Shown here one piece after another: positions 44,358 through 54,032 of a DNA stretch of 64,000 bases. The DNA lies in assembly GCF_024704835.1 (NCBI RefSeq), contig NZ_JAMXBE010000010.1, positions 1 through 64,000 of the forward strand. Reading direction: 5' to 3'. The notes beneath the pieces are model-generated. The model had not been told where the DNA came from, did not search any database, and saw only the letters and a list, made by a program, of their open reading frames with translations. Within the stretch, counting starts at the first letter, position 1. The number at the start of each line of letters is the position of its first letter. Source of the stretch: Parapedobacter tibetensis (lineage in GTDB: Bacteria; Bacteroidota; Bacteroidia; Sphingobacteriales; Sphingobacteriaceae). Made by a program: the position numbers and the translations under genes.

Positions 44358-44945
44358 TTAATTCAAAGTTCTGATTATCAAAAATATAAGAATGGTTGAA
44401 AATTTCTTCCAAAGCCTATAGATGGCATTGTGCATTTGGGTTTTGACAGTCAGTTTAGAAAGATTTAACTTTTCAGCAATTTGTGCGTAGCTGAGCTCCT
44501 CGTTTCGGCGTAGCAAAAATATCTCCCGCATACGGTCAGGAAGACCACCTATTTCCTTATCAAGGGCAGATTGAGTCTGTGCGTCCACCAGCTGCTGATC
44601 GGGCGCGGTCATCCTCGTCGACGCATAACGGGCAAAATCGCGTTGATTTTTCTCCAGGTATCGCTTACGGCGCAGGTCATTCAACACAGCATTACGGGTG
44701 GCCGCGTAGAGGTAATATTTCAGCGCAGATCCGGAGATGTTGATCAATTCTCTCCTTCTTACCCATAGGTTGGCAAACACGTCGTGGACAAGATCACAGG
44801 AACCGTCATCACCGTATGTCATTTTATAGGCATGCCTGTCCAACACGTCGAAATACCGCCTGTAAACTTCCGTAAATGCGGCTTCGCTATCCTGGTTCAG
44901 CAGGCCGATCAATTGACCATCGGATAGGTGATAAAGCGATTCCAT
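44358..44945 (-). CDS. ECF sigma factor of the GH97 PUL
   Basis: The 195-residue product has sigma region 2 (AFTEVYRRYFDVLDRHAY, CDLVHDVFANLWVRRREL) and region 4 (GLPDRMREIFLLRRNEELSY, AQIAEKLNLSKLTVKTQM). The last ~20 residues are hydrophobic, typical of the FecI-like subgroup in Bacteroidota. First gene of the minus-strand sigma-FecR-SusC-SusD-GH97 locus, so the locus is autoregulated by ligand-triggered sigma release. Confidence 0.94.
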   Translation of the reverse strand: MESLYHLSDGQLIGLLNQDSEAAFTEVYRRYFDVLDRHAYKMTYGDDGSCDLVHDVFANLWVRRRELINISGSALKYYLYAATRNAVLNDLRRKRYLEKNQRDFARYASTRMTAPDQQLVDAQTQSALDKEIGGLPDRMREIFLLRRNEELSYAQIAEKLNLSKLTVKTQMHNAIYRLWKKFSTILIFLIIRTLN

Positions 44946-45103
44946 ATTCTTCGAGTAACATAGCCAGCCAAAATTACTAAGTAAATTGTTAATGAGGTGT
45001 TAAAATAATGAAAACTTTTTCAAACTCTCAGAGAGATACAGGTTAGAAGATTCTGGGTACTTCCTATTTACTTCGGCATTTATCGAGAACTCAAATTCGA
45101 AAC

Positions 45104-45820
45104 ATGGAGGCCTCGATAGGAGCTCGCTGCATTTGGGAAATAATGAATGATCGAAAGGCTTATAAATGTAAAATGTTATCAAAATACCGGGGACAGCTGC
45201 GGGTTTGGGCCGTAGGTGAACCGTTGGCGGTAAACCTTTTTCAACGAGTCGGTAATCCCGAGGAAAAGATTGGTTTGGAAAGAGGTGATATTTTGGTCCG
45301 TGCCCTAGGCCATCCGGAAACGGCCGTGCTTTTTAAGGCGGATCCCAAACCATTGGACTTGCTTTGTGTTGCCATTGCCTCAAAGGTAGGATGCGGGTTT
45401 CTCCCGGATCTCCTCCAAAAGAAACGGAACACGACAAAGCTAACGGGGCTGAACCGCTTTGAACGGGAACGGGAATTGGAAAACGTGTATAAATTGGGGA
45501 ATGTTTTTGGCTGGGGTAAAAAACGGGTTTGGATAATCGATGACGTGGTCACTACCGGCGCTACTATCAGGGCAGTTGCTACCGTACTAAAAAAACGATA
45601 TGCTTCGGTTGAAATTTACGCGTTTTGCTTAGCACGGACAGATGCCAATCCTTTTGGGAGTGACCCTATACTTTTGGGACATGATTATATCTGGGATCAG
45701 CAAGGTTCATGGATGCTCAGGGAGAGCTGGGCCGATTATATGGATGACTTTTTGCCTCGGCATAATAACCTTTCATCATCGGTGTTTAAGAATGAGGGTG
45801 CCTTTCTTATTAATCGCTAA
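45104..45820 (+). CDS. ComF-like phosphoribosyltransferase-fold protein
   Basis: The C-terminal half has RVWIIDDVVTTGATIRAVA, the PRPP-binding loop of type I phosphoribosyltransferases, preceded by a KLTGLNRFERERELENVY-like segment as in ComF relatives. The N-terminal ~35 residues before MLSKYRGQL are poorly supported, so translation may start near 45176. Role uncertain: ComF homologues take part in DNA uptake, but others act in nucleobase salvage. Single gene, ending exactly at the 82-bp direct repeat. Confidence 0.75.
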   Translation: MEASIGARCIWEIMNDRKAYKCKMLSKYRGQLRVWAVGEPLAVNLFQRVGNPEEKIGLERGDILVRALGHPETAVLFKADPKPLDLLCVAIASKVGCGFLPDLLQKKRNTTKLTGLNRFERERELENVYKLGNVFGWGKKRVWIIDDVVTTGATIRAVATVLKKRYASVEIYAFCLARTDANPFGSDPILLGHDYIWDQQGSWMLRESWADYMDDFLPRHNNLSSSVFKNEGAFLINR

Positions 45821-45903
45821 CAAAAAAATCTAATCCGTTTTTGGAAAAATTTGCAGAATTTAATTCTTAGCGGTGTTTTCTAAGCAGTTTCTGCAAGGAT
45901 GCC
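45821..45903. repeat. 82-bp direct repeat, copy 1
   Basis: The stretch from caaaaaaatctaatccgttt through gcagtttctgcaaggatgc is repeated in the same orientation at 52509-52591 with about nine differences. Both copies contain the inverted repeat TTGCAGAA...TTCTGCAA. It sits 1 bp after the phosphoribosyltransferase gene and marks the left edge of the sigma/FecR/TonB module. Confidence 0.85.
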
Positions 45904-46123
45904 AGCTTTTTGGGTGGATTACCTCCCTCCAAAAAAAAGACCAATAGCTCAAGATTAACTGACAGTTAACCGCAGTCAATACTAAAGGCTTCTATTGATT
46001 TTCATCATGAAACGGGCAGTTCGCAAACGCGCGCGGAAGAAATCCTACAAAGTCAGATTTGACACTACATACCTCCGCAAATGACTTAACATACCGATAA
46101 CATTAAACCTGTAGATTTGCGAA
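45904..46123. other. Leader of the second sigma/FecR module
   Basis: About 220 bp without a gene. A TAGATTTG -7-like box at 46112-46119 sits only 5 bp before the GTG start, so if used the mRNA would be leaderless or start inside the annotated 5' end. No -33 TTTG at the ideal spacing. Confidence 0.4.
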
Positions 46124-46690
46124 GTGACAAAGAGAATTGATATACAGGACAGAGAGCTCTTGCGAAGGATTTCTGAGGGCGATACGGTAGCGTTTGACCA
46201 GCTGTTCCTAACCCATTACAGCGGATTGCTCCGCTTTGCCAAGAGCTTGATGCCTTACCCAAGCGATGGTGCAGAAGATAGCGTGTGTGCCGTATTCGGC
46301 TATATATGGGAACGCCGTCATGGGCTGGATATTTCCGCGTCTATCGCAGCATACCTCTATACCTCGGTTAAAAACAGGATATTAAAGGAACTTAACAGGG
46401 AAAGGATCTACGAACGCAAAGCGGATCGTACGGAACATACAGCTATTGCCGATAGCATTCATAACGAACCGGACAGTATTTTACAGTATAAAGAACTTGA
46501 TGAGTGTATCAGGCACCTAATTGGCAAACTGCCGGAGCGTAGCCGGATGGTGTTCCTGATGAACAGAAATGATAAGCTTACCTATGAAGAGATCGCCGCA
46601 TTATTGGACATCTCAATCCATTCGGTGAAAACACACATGTACCGCGCATTATTATTCCTGAAAACAGCCGTGTTTACATTAGGTAAATAG
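46124..46690 (+). CDS. ECF sigma factor of the second TonB-receptor module
   Basis: A GTG start is used; no ATG gives an equally complete region 2. The 188-residue product has FDQLFLTHYSGLLRFAKSLM and AEDSVCAVFGYIWERRHGL (region 2), and LPERSRMVFLMNRNDKLTYE and IAALLDISIHSVKTHMYRAL (region 4). It heads a plus-strand set of sigma, FecR, TonB receptor and lipoprotein, and would activate it on receptor signalling. Confidence 0.92.
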   Translation: MTKRIDIQDRELLRRISEGDTVAFDQLFLTHYSGLLRFAKSLMPYPSDGAEDSVCAVFGYIWERRHGLDISASIAAYLYTSVKNRILKELNRERIYERKADRTEHTAIADSIHNEPDSILQYKELDECIRHLIGKLPERSRMVFLMNRNDKLTYEEIAALLDISIHSVKTHMYRALLFLKTAVFTLGK

Positions 46691-46819
46691 AAACCTAACC
46701 TTTTATTCACAATACTCCCTCTTATATTATCTTATCATTAATCTTCATTTTTCCTGTAAGGAGTTAAAGCTGTCTGTGGCTCTTCGTATATAGTAGCCAG
46801 AAAATGGCAGCTATATACT

Positions 46820-47833
46820 ATGGAAGATCAGGAAGTCTATTTACTCATTACCCGTTACCTTTCCAAGCAAACCACGCTGGATGAAAATGAAAAACTCGCC
46901 GACTGGATTGCGCTGTCTAAAGGGAACGAAACCGAGTTTGAGAACATCAAGACGATATGGCTGGCCGGATCAAGTGCCAGCGATGCGCTATCAGCTTTAA
47001 GTGCGCTACACAAGACAAAGGAAAAATACGGTATCACCGATGTGGCACCATATCCTGCCCAAAAAAAGACACGAGGCAACCGATGGTATTATTGGGGAGC
47101 TGCCGCTGCCACGATTACCATCTTCTGCTTGCTGTTTCTTTTTCGATACACATCCGAAAACCAGTCTGGGGCAATTGTATACATCGAAAAAAATACGCTG
47201 CCCAAACAAAAACTGAAATTGATACTGGCAGATAGTACCGTAGTTTACCTTGCCCCGGAAAGTAGGCTACGGTACCCGGAAACATTTGCCGGGGACAAAC
47301 GGCAGGTCTTTCTGGAGGGAGAAGCCTTTTTTGAAGTGAAAAGGGATACGCTCCATCCGTTCCTCGTAACAACCGAACTATTGACTACGAGGGTACTGGG
47401 CACATCGTTCAATATCGACGCATTTGCAGGCAGCCCGGACATCCGAATATCCCTCTTTAGCGGCAAAGTGGAAGTTTCGAAAGAAAACGAACCCGAACAT
47501 AGCTACGCCCTCCATCCCGGACAGCAACTCCTGTACGATCGCAACGAAGGACGCATATACCGGCAGGACTTCAACGAAGCCACCGTCAATGGCTGGATCA
47601 CCAACAAATTGGTGTTCAGAAATACGCCTTTGGAGGAAGCCGCCCGGAAGATCGAAAAGCTCTATAGCGTAAAAATCGTATTGATCGACAAAGACATGGC
47701 AGATCGCCAATTATGGGCCAGCTTCGAAAACGAATCCCTTGAAAAAGTTCTCGGATACCTCAAAATGGCCGGAGGGGTACATTTTAGAAAAGAAGGAGAT
47801 GTAATCTATTTAACAAGCAAAAAAGGAATGTAG
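46820..47833 (+). CDS. FecR-family anti-sigma factor
   Basis: The 337-residue product has a short cytoplasmic domain, one membrane helix (WGAAAATITIFCLLFLFRY near residue 95) and a periplasmic FecR domain (LADSTVVYLAPESRLRYPET, VFLEGEAFFEVKRD). The C-terminal DUF4974 region includes FRNTPLEEAARKIEKLY. It controls the sigma factor encoded 130 bp upstream and would be signalled by the STN domain of the receptor downstream. Confidence 0.94.
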   Translation: MEDQEVYLLITRYLSKQTTLDENEKLADWIALSKGNETEFENIKTIWLAGSSASDALSALSALHKTKEKYGITDVAPYPAQKKTRGNRWYYWGAAAATITIFCLLFLFRYTSENQSGAIVYIEKNTLPKQKLKLILADSTVVYLAPESRLRYPETFAGDKRQVFLEGEAFFEVKRDTLHPFLVTTELLTTRVLGTSFNIDAFAGSPDIRISLFSGKVEVSKENEPEHSYALHPGQQLLYDRNEGRIYRQDFNEATVNGWITNKLVFRNTPLEEAARKIEKLYSVKIVLIDKDMADRQLWASFENESLEKVLGYLKMAGGVHFRKEGDVIYLTSKKGM

Positions 47834-47883
47834 GCATACAGAAAAGAACAATCGGTCGACCCTTGCCAGGCAATGGCTACCAT

Positions 47884-47914
47884 AAAAAAACCGGCATCTG
47901 ATCCATGCCGGCTT
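47884..47914. other. Hairpin in the fecR-receptor spacer
   Basis: CCGGCAT and ATGCCGG pair around a 7-nt loop, preceded by an A-run. There is no downstream T-run, so it is an RNA hairpin in the leader of the TonB-receptor gene rather than a terminator for the plus strand. Confidence 0.45.
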
Positions 47915-47964
47915 AACAACGTCATTCAAATCAGTGAAACTTAAAAAACGTATTCGATAAAAAT

Positions 47965-50900
47965 ATGAAAAAAAAACACCCTGGCAAAATATTCGGGGCC
48001 AAAAATCCAAACGCTTCTGTTATTCTATACTTTATGAAAATAACTGTAATCGGGTTCTTCATCAACATGATTTTCCTTACAGTGTCCCCGGCAGCAGGAC
48101 GTGCACAAAATTTAGAGCATGTACCCTATGCTGCCCAGCCTGGACAGAAAACACTGGCTATGCTTTTTGAAGACATAGAAAGCCAGACAGGCTACTCTTT
48201 CCTGATGATGGACCAGCACGCCAATGCCCTGCTCAACAAACCAGTAGCACTTGATAAGGTAGGAAACAACCTTGCGGCTGTGCTGAGCCAATTGGAACAA
48301 AGAACCCTATTGGAATTCACGGCTAAGGATAAAAAAATCATCGTAAAACGAAAAGAAGAGCCGGAGGCCAAACCCCAGCAACCCGGCCGCATCTCCGGCA
48401 AGATTATGGACAACCGTGGCGAAACCCTGGCCGGAGCCACGGTAAAGGTAGTAGAATTAAACCGCTCTGCCCAAAGTGCTGTTGATGGCAGTTATTCATT
48501 CCAGCTTGCTGCGGGCGCTTACACCATCGAAGTCTCTTACCTTGGATATCAGACGAAGCGTGTTACGGGCGTAAACATACGAGCCGGGGAAATGACCCCG
48601 CTGGCTATATCCCTATCGGTATCCACCGCAGAGCTAGGGACGGTCACGGTAACAGCAGGCTACAAGAAAGCGTCGGTGGAAGGCCTTTATGCCGCGCAAA
48701 AAAATGCGGCGTCGGTGACCGATGGCATCAGTGCCGAGCAAATAGCCCGTACACCGGATAACGATATGGGGCAGGTGCTGAAACGTATTTCGGGCCTGAC
48801 GACCATCAACAACAGAAACGTGGTGGTGCGCGGCATGTCCGACAGGTACAACCAAGCCATGCTGGACGGCGTGGCGATACCCAGCACCTCCATGAACAAG
48901 CGTGATTTTTCGTTCGACATCATCCCCACCGAGATGGTCAGCAGCGTGGTGGTCAACAAAACGGCCACGCCTGACGTGTCTTCGGAGTTTTCCGGCGGCC
49001 AGGTATCCATTAACACGCTGGATATCCCCGACCGGAACTTTACGAGTATACAGGTGGGATCGGGCTTCAACAGCCAGTCCATCGGAAGCGACATCTACCA
49101 GTTGGGCCAGCGGCATGCCAGCGAATATTTCGGGTTTTTCGATAAATCGGCCAAGCAGCCTGAAGGGATCCTTTCCTGGAGTTTCCAGAATGAAGACGTG
49201 CCGCCGCCGGGAATACCCGGCTCCAATACCGATGACATGGAACTCTACCCGGGTGCCGGCATTCCATATAGCAGCCTAGATGCCGTAGGCCAGTCGAAGC
49301 GCCTGTCGGCAGAACCGCTGAAACTCCACAAGACCTCCGGAAGGCCGAACCAGAACTACCGCTTCAGCCTGGGCCGGGTATATAATTTTGCTGATGGGAT
49401 GCGCTTCGGTTTTTCGGCCAGTGCCAGCCTGCGCAACGACCAGCAGCTGTATGAATTCAACAACCTGAGGGGCACGCCATTCGGTGGCGCGCAGTATGCC
49501 GATAGCACGAAGTATGGATACAACGGCGCCGGCAAATCCTTCCGCTTCAACAGCAATAGCGGCCTGGTGGCCAACCTCGGGCTGCAGGGCAGCGGCTTCA
49601 AGGTGGTCCTGAAAAATATGTATGCCCGCACGTACAGCAATAACTACAACGAGGCTGTCCGGCTGAATTATCCGGATCTTGGCCACAATCCGAAGCCATA
49701 TAAGGAACAATACCAATTGCCGGAAGCAATGGCGTTGCAGCAGCACCAGCTGAGCGGTGAATACCAGCTGCCCTGGGACATCAAGGCCACCGGGATGGTC
49801 GCCTTCAATAAGATTACCCAGCGCATCCTCGATGAGCGCAAATTCAAATACCAGCTCACCATGCAGCTCGGCGACCAATATTATTTCCAGACACCCAATA
49901 TCGCTAACCATGGACAAGCAGGCACGGATGCGCTGTCGGAAGATTCGCGCATGTGGACGCACGTAGATGAAATGGACTACAACTGGGCGGCCGGTTTCTC
50001 GAAGACTTTCGGCACGGGAAAGGCCGTCAGCACGCTGGTAAAACTGGGTTACCAGGGGTATGACAAACAGCGCGACCTGAACATCCTGCGGATGATTCCG
50101 TTTTCATCGCGTGGCAGCCTTATCGAAGCGCCTTATGAAGAGGTGTTGGATCCGGCCAACATGGGCAGTGGTGTCAACCAGGCCTATTACTGGGCCCAGC
50201 AGACCAACGGCCCGGTGTTTGACGGACGCATCCAATCGCATTCGGTCTATGTAATGGCCGACCAGAAACTGTGGGACAAGCTGCGCCTAGTGTATGGTGT
50301 ACGGGGCGAGTCCTTCGAGCTGAACAGCAGCCAGGAGGATATGCTGAAGCGGCTGTACGGGCCCAACCCTGATGAGTTCATCAGTTTCCGGAAGGGGGTG
50401 ATGGAAAACGGCTGGCGCTGGCTGCCTTCGGTCAATGCCACCTATGAGGTGACCGGCACCTTCAATGTACGCTCGTCCTATTCGCGAACGGTTATCCGTC
50501 CCGATTTCCGGGAAAGCTCCTTTTTCGGGTTCTACGACTATGAGTTGGATGCCAACATCAGCGGTGACCGGGTGGAGTCTACCCTGATAGACAACGTGGA
50601 TGTGCGCCTGGAATGGTATCCGTCGCCCGGCGAAATCGTTTCCCTAACGGGCTATCATAAATACCTGGACAGGCCGATTGAGTTGATCATGAATCCGGCA
50701 TTTCAGAGCGGACAGTACACGATGACCAACATGGAATCTGCAACCAACCTGGGTCTGGAAATGGAATTCCGTAAGCACCTGGGCTTTTTGGGCGATCAGC
50801 CTTGGTGGGAGGATATCTTTGTCTATGGTAACGGAAGTTTACTGAAATCCAAAGTGAAGGTGATGTCGCCCTGGATGGCAGAGGTTATCGATGACCAGGG

Positions 50901-51345
50901 TAATTCCGAATTCAGGCAGCAAAGATTAGGGGAACAGGACCGGCCGCTGCTTGGGCAATCGCCCTGGCTGCTCAACCTCGGAATGGGGTATTGGGGAGAC
51001 CAGTTTGGCGCTACGGCGAGCTACAACCAACGGGGATACCGGACCAACCTTACGGCGGCTATCGAGAACGCCGTGGAATATGAAAAGGCACCCGGTCAAT
51101 TGGATGCGCAGCTGTATGCCCGGTTTTTTAAGAAAAGGGCAGAGCTAAAGCTGAATATGGCGAACCTGCTGAATAAATGGACGTTTTTTTACCGTAACTC
51201 TGAGTTAATGACCGGAGGTGGCGAAGAAAGCGACTGGGTGCACCATAAGGGAGACAACAAATTCAATAAGGAAGACGGCGACACCATCATGTACCGCCGG
51301 AAGGAAGGACAACGCATCAGCTTGTCGTTGACCTATAATTTTTAA
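47965..51345 (+). CDS. TonB-dependent receptor with STN domain
   Basis: The 1126-residue product has a membrane leader (ITVIGFFINMIFLTVSPAA), an STN domain (LAMLFEDIESQTGYSFLMMD, ~50-120) and a carboxypeptidase-regulatory domain (GRISGKIMDNRGETLAGAT, ~140-225). The plug has IARTPDNDMGQVLKRISGLT and VVVRGMSDRYNQAMLDGV, and the barrel ends ISLSLTYNF. The plug is not of the SusC type (no LKDASA..YG motif) and no SusD follows. It is more like the outer-membrane receptors for peptides, siderophores or other small ligands. A lipoprotein gene follows after 12 bp. Confidence 0.9.
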   Translation: MKKKHPGKIFGAKNPNASVILYFMKITVIGFFINMIFLTVSPAAGRAQNLEHVPYAAQPGQKTLAMLFEDIESQTGYSFLMMDQHANALLNKPVALDKVGNNLAAVLSQLEQRTLLEFTAKDKKIIVKRKEEPEAKPQQPGRISGKIMDNRGETLAGATVKVVELNRSAQSAVDGSYSFQLAAGAYTIEVSYLGYQTKRVTGVNIRAGEMTPLAISLSVSTAELGTVTVTAGYKKASVEGLYAAQKNAASVTDGISAEQIARTPDNDMGQVLKRISGLTTINNRNVVVRGMSDRYNQAMLDGVAIPSTSMNKRDFSFDIIPTEMVSSVVVNKTATPDVSSEFSGGQVSINTLDIPDRNFTSIQVGSGFNSQSIGSDIYQLGQRHASEYFGFFDKSAKQPEGILSWSFQNEDVPPPGIPGSNTDDMELYPGAGIPYSSLDAVGQSKRLSAEPLKLHKTSGRPNQNYRFSLGRVYNFADGMRFGFSASASLRNDQQLYEFNNLRGTPFGGAQYADSTKYGYNGAGKSFRFNSNSGLVANLGLQGSGFKVVLKNMYARTYSNNYNEAVRLNYPDLGHNPKPYKEQYQLPEAMALQQHQLSGEYQLPWDIKATGMVAFNKITQRILDERKFKYQLTMQLGDQYYFQTPNIANHGQAGTDALSEDSRMWTHVDEMDYNWAAGFSKTFGTGKAVSTLVKLGYQGYDKQRDLNILRMIPFSSRGSLIEAPYEEVLDPANMGSGVNQAYYWAQQTNGPVFDGRIQSHSVYVMADQKLWDKLRLVYGVRGESFELNSSQEDMLKRLYGPNPDEFISFRKGVMENGWRWLPSVNATYEVTGTFNVRSSYSRTVIRPDFRESSFFGFYDYELDANISGDRVESTLIDNVDVRLEWYPSPGEIVSLTGYHKYLDRPIELIMNPAFQSGQYTMTNMESATNLGLEMEFRKHLGFLGDQPWWEDIFVYGNGSLLKSKVKVMSPWMAEVIDDQGNSEFRQQRLGEQDRPLLGQSPWLLNLGMGYWGDQFGATASYNQRGYRTNLTAAIENAVEYEKAPGQLDAQLYARFFKKRAELKLNMANLLNKWTFFYRNSELMTGGGEESDWVHHKGDNKFNKEDGDTIMYRRKEGQRISLSLTYNF

Positions 51346-51357
51346 CTGCACTGAAAC

Positions 51358-52197
51358 ATGAAAAAAAAAGCAACTATTTGGTGGGTGGCCCTAATGGCAG
51401 CGGGGTTGTCTTCCTGTGAAAAAGGGGACTACGTGAAGTCATACCACGAGTTTGTGGATGTTTATTTCGATCCTTTGCGCACCGCACTCCGATCGAATCC
51501 AGAAGGGGTGTTTATCGCGATGCGATACAACGGCGCTCCAATCGATTGGAACGCTGGCGCTGACGGGAAAGTCAGGGTAGTGGAGGGAGAGGGGACTTTC
51601 GAGTTTTATGATACCCGCAACAATCAGGTGGTATGCGACACGACGGTCAATGTGATAGCTGATGGAAAACAGGTGTATTACCTATTCCAACCTACGATGG
51701 ACGCTCCGGTTACATTTATCGATCCGGATGGGCAGGCCTCGGAGGAAACCGCACCGGATGGCCATATCAAACTGAGAATCGCTAATTACGCGCAGGATCT
51801 CATCCCATTTGCGCAGACCGACATCAAGGTATTTGTGAAGATTGCCGACGAAGAATGGAACGAAACCGTTGTTGAGGTGGGGACCATCAGTAACCTTGCC
51901 GGGCAGATAGACGAAGCTGCCTATGTGACTTTACCATATGATGTTCCTGATGGTACCATTGACTATCAGTATTATTTTGAATTTGTCGATAGCGCAACGG
52001 GAGAACCGCTGCTTGATTACGGCGGTTCACCCTATCGGACCTCCGGTTTCAGCCCGGGCTATTTGGATCCGCTACCGGTCAAAAATGTATTTACACTCTA
52101 TTTAACCTCGCTGAAAGCCTGGGGTGAAGCCCCTCCATTCATTAAAAAAGGGGATGATTTTTACGAAGTAGCGATCAACGTGCTCTATGCGGATTAG
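51358..52197 (+). CDS. Lipoprotein of unknown function, partner of the TonB receptor
   Basis: A lipoprotein signal (WWVALMAAGLSSCEKGDY) is followed by ~260 residues of beta-rich sequence with no recognised catalytic motif (VDVYFDPLRTALRSN, HIKLRIANYAQDLIPFAQTD). The 12-bp spacing from the receptor gene implies co-translation, and by analogy it may be a surface cap or accessory binding protein, replacing the SusD of classical loci. The family name is unknown to me. Confidence 0.75.
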   Translation: MKKKATIWWVALMAAGLSSCEKGDYVKSYHEFVDVYFDPLRTALRSNPEGVFIAMRYNGAPIDWNAGADGKVRVVEGEGTFEFYDTRNNQVVCDTTVNVIADGKQVYYLFQPTMDAPVTFIDPDGQASEETAPDGHIKLRIANYAQDLIPFAQTDIKVFVKIADEEWNETVVEVGTISNLAGQIDEAAYVTLPYDVPDGTIDYQYYFEFVDSATGEPLLDYGGSPYRTSGFSPGYLDPLPVKNVFTLYLTSLKAWGEAPPFIKKGDDFYEVAINVLYAD

Positions 52198-52508
52198 TAA
52201 ACGATAGTGCTGTTGGCAGCAACATTCTTCTGCCGCCATGGTTGGTGGCAGAAGAATGTATACTGTACTTCTACGGCGATACAGGGTATATGGTCAGGGG
52301 AAACCTAATGGATCAGTCGGTCACCTCCTGCTTATCCATATCAAGCTCCTTCCCAAGCGCGGGCAACCCCCTCTTGCGATTTTCAATACCGATTCCATAA
52401 ATGTTAAACACAGAAGCGTACCACGTATGGTGGTACGGTCTATGGTTTCCTGCATCTTGAGGCGGATGCAATTTTCCTATGGGGGCTGCAGGCAGGGTTG
52501 ATTCCCAT
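52198..52508. other. Intergenic after the receptor module, with a hairpin
   Basis: A strong inverted repeat at 52222-52259 (CATTCTTCTGCC with GGCAGAAGAATG, 12-nt loop) lacks a T-run but may end the module's message. The rest, to the direct repeat at 52509, shows no gene. Confidence 0.5.
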
Positions 52509-52591
52509 CAAAAAAATCTGATCCGTTTTTAGAAAAATTTGCAGAATTTAATTCGTAGCTGTATTTTCGCGGCAGTTTCTGCAAGAATGCA
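52509..52591. repeat. 82-bp direct repeat, copy 2
   Basis: Same-orientation copy of 45821-45903 (caaaaaaatctgatccgttt ... gcagtttctgcaagaatgc) including the TTGCAGAA/TTCTGCAA inverted repeat. It marks the right edge of the sigma/FecR/TonB module. Confidence 0.85.
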
Positions 52592-52913
52592 TAATGATAG
52601 TAGGAACTCGTTCTAATTTTTGCAAAGTACTTTACAAATACTTTACAGCAATAAAAAGAGTGAAAATGAAAATGAGAAATCCGACTGTTAACTAACTCAT
52701 TTTCAGAAATATAAAACACACTCCTCAGTAGTTCAGCAGGTTAGAACTTCTGACTGTTAATAAGATACTCCATACGGCAACGCGGATGCTGTGGCCGATC
52801 GACAATTTGAATGATTTCATTGTTTTCATAATATTCGTTGTTATGTATGATGCAATGATAACCGGTTGTCGACGATGATGAGTTCGGATGGATGCATCTG
52901 AACGAAAAACACG
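52592..52913. other. AT-rich intergenic region
   Basis: No gene recognised. The frameshifted AraC gene reads through part of it only because of its 3' frameshift; with that corrected the gene ends at 52914. Confidence 0.4.
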
Positions 52914-53812
52914 CTATCTTGAAGGTTTTGAACGGGCTTTTAGGTATGCCCGGGGTGTCGCCCGTGGCTTTCTTAAATGTGGTATAGAATGTCGTTTTGG
53001 AGTTGAAACCGGCCCGTGTCGCAACGCCAAGCATATCAAGATGGCTGGTTTCTTTTGATAGCAAGAGCGATTTTGCTTCCTCCGTCCGCAGCTCGTTGAT
53101 GAACTGGTAAAAATTTTTATCCAATCCGTTATTCAGGACATAGGAAAGTTCGTGCGCGCTTATCCCTGTTTTATCCGAAAGCACCGAAAGGGTGAGACTG
53201 GGGTCGAGGTGTAGTTTTTCTGCCGTCGTTTTTATTAACACCCTATTTTTTAGTTCGTCTACCTGTTGCGGTGTAAGCCGTTCGTACAATGGTTTTTTCT
53301 GAAAACCCTCGTCGGTGGCCACGGGTTGATAGGGTTCTATGGCGTAGATCGAACGCTGTGTCAGCGTAAGATAGGTGAGTGCGGTAACCCCAAAAAATAC
53401 AGCGCCGGGGAAACATAGACTACCTGCATGCTGAACAACCCCAATATTGAAAAAACTGGGCAGCAGGTATACGAGCGAAAAAACAAGGAAAAACAGAAAG
53501 GGGACAAAGTGTAAGAACCAAATTTTTTTTGGGCGCAGTAGGAGCCACAAAATAGGCTATGGCCATATAAAAACATGGAAGCATAGCCCATCTGGGCAGC
53601 TCAAGTAGATAGAGCAGCAGACGTTGCCCAATTCGCAAATTTTCCAGGAAAAGCTGGGAAAACATGCAGGCCAGAATGCAGTAAAACACACCAAGCCATC
53701 GATTACCGGCCACGTTTACGCCGTTTACGTTGAACAAAAACAAAACGCCGAGCAACCACAGGGCGCCTGCGGTAAACGCGTTAAAGAAGGTTAGCAAATT
53801 GATGTCAAGCAT
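52914..53812 (-). pseudogene. AraC-family regulator with N-terminal membrane domain, two frameshifts
   Basis: The N-terminal part (53812 to ~53530) encodes membrane helices (LLTFFNAFTAGALWLLGVLF etc.). At an 8-base homopolymer (53523-53530) the sense moves to a second frame that continues IWFLHFVPFLFFLVFSLVYL and then the AraC HTH (LSVLSDKTGISAHELSYVLN; AKSLLLSKETSHLDMLGVAT; FNSKTTFYTTFKKATGD). A second shift near 52950 would restore AYLKARSKPSR and a stop at 52914, instead of an aberrant tail to 52741. Either a decayed gene or two homopolymer sequence errors. Family membership is certain. Confidence 0.8.
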
Positions 53813-54032
53813 TGGACCGCGTCTAATGTTTCTGCTAATGTACTGTGTTTGCTCGAAACATACCGCTTAGTGCGTCCAGATGAGGACTCCGCCATAGTTG
53901 TACTTTTTTGCCAAAGTACAGGCGTCTTTTTTTGGGTTAGTTCGATACTATCCAAACGAACTAATTGGGGCTCGATTTTGGGTTAAAACGTATGATTAGC
54001 TGGTTTATTTTTGCCTTGAATAAAATATTAAT

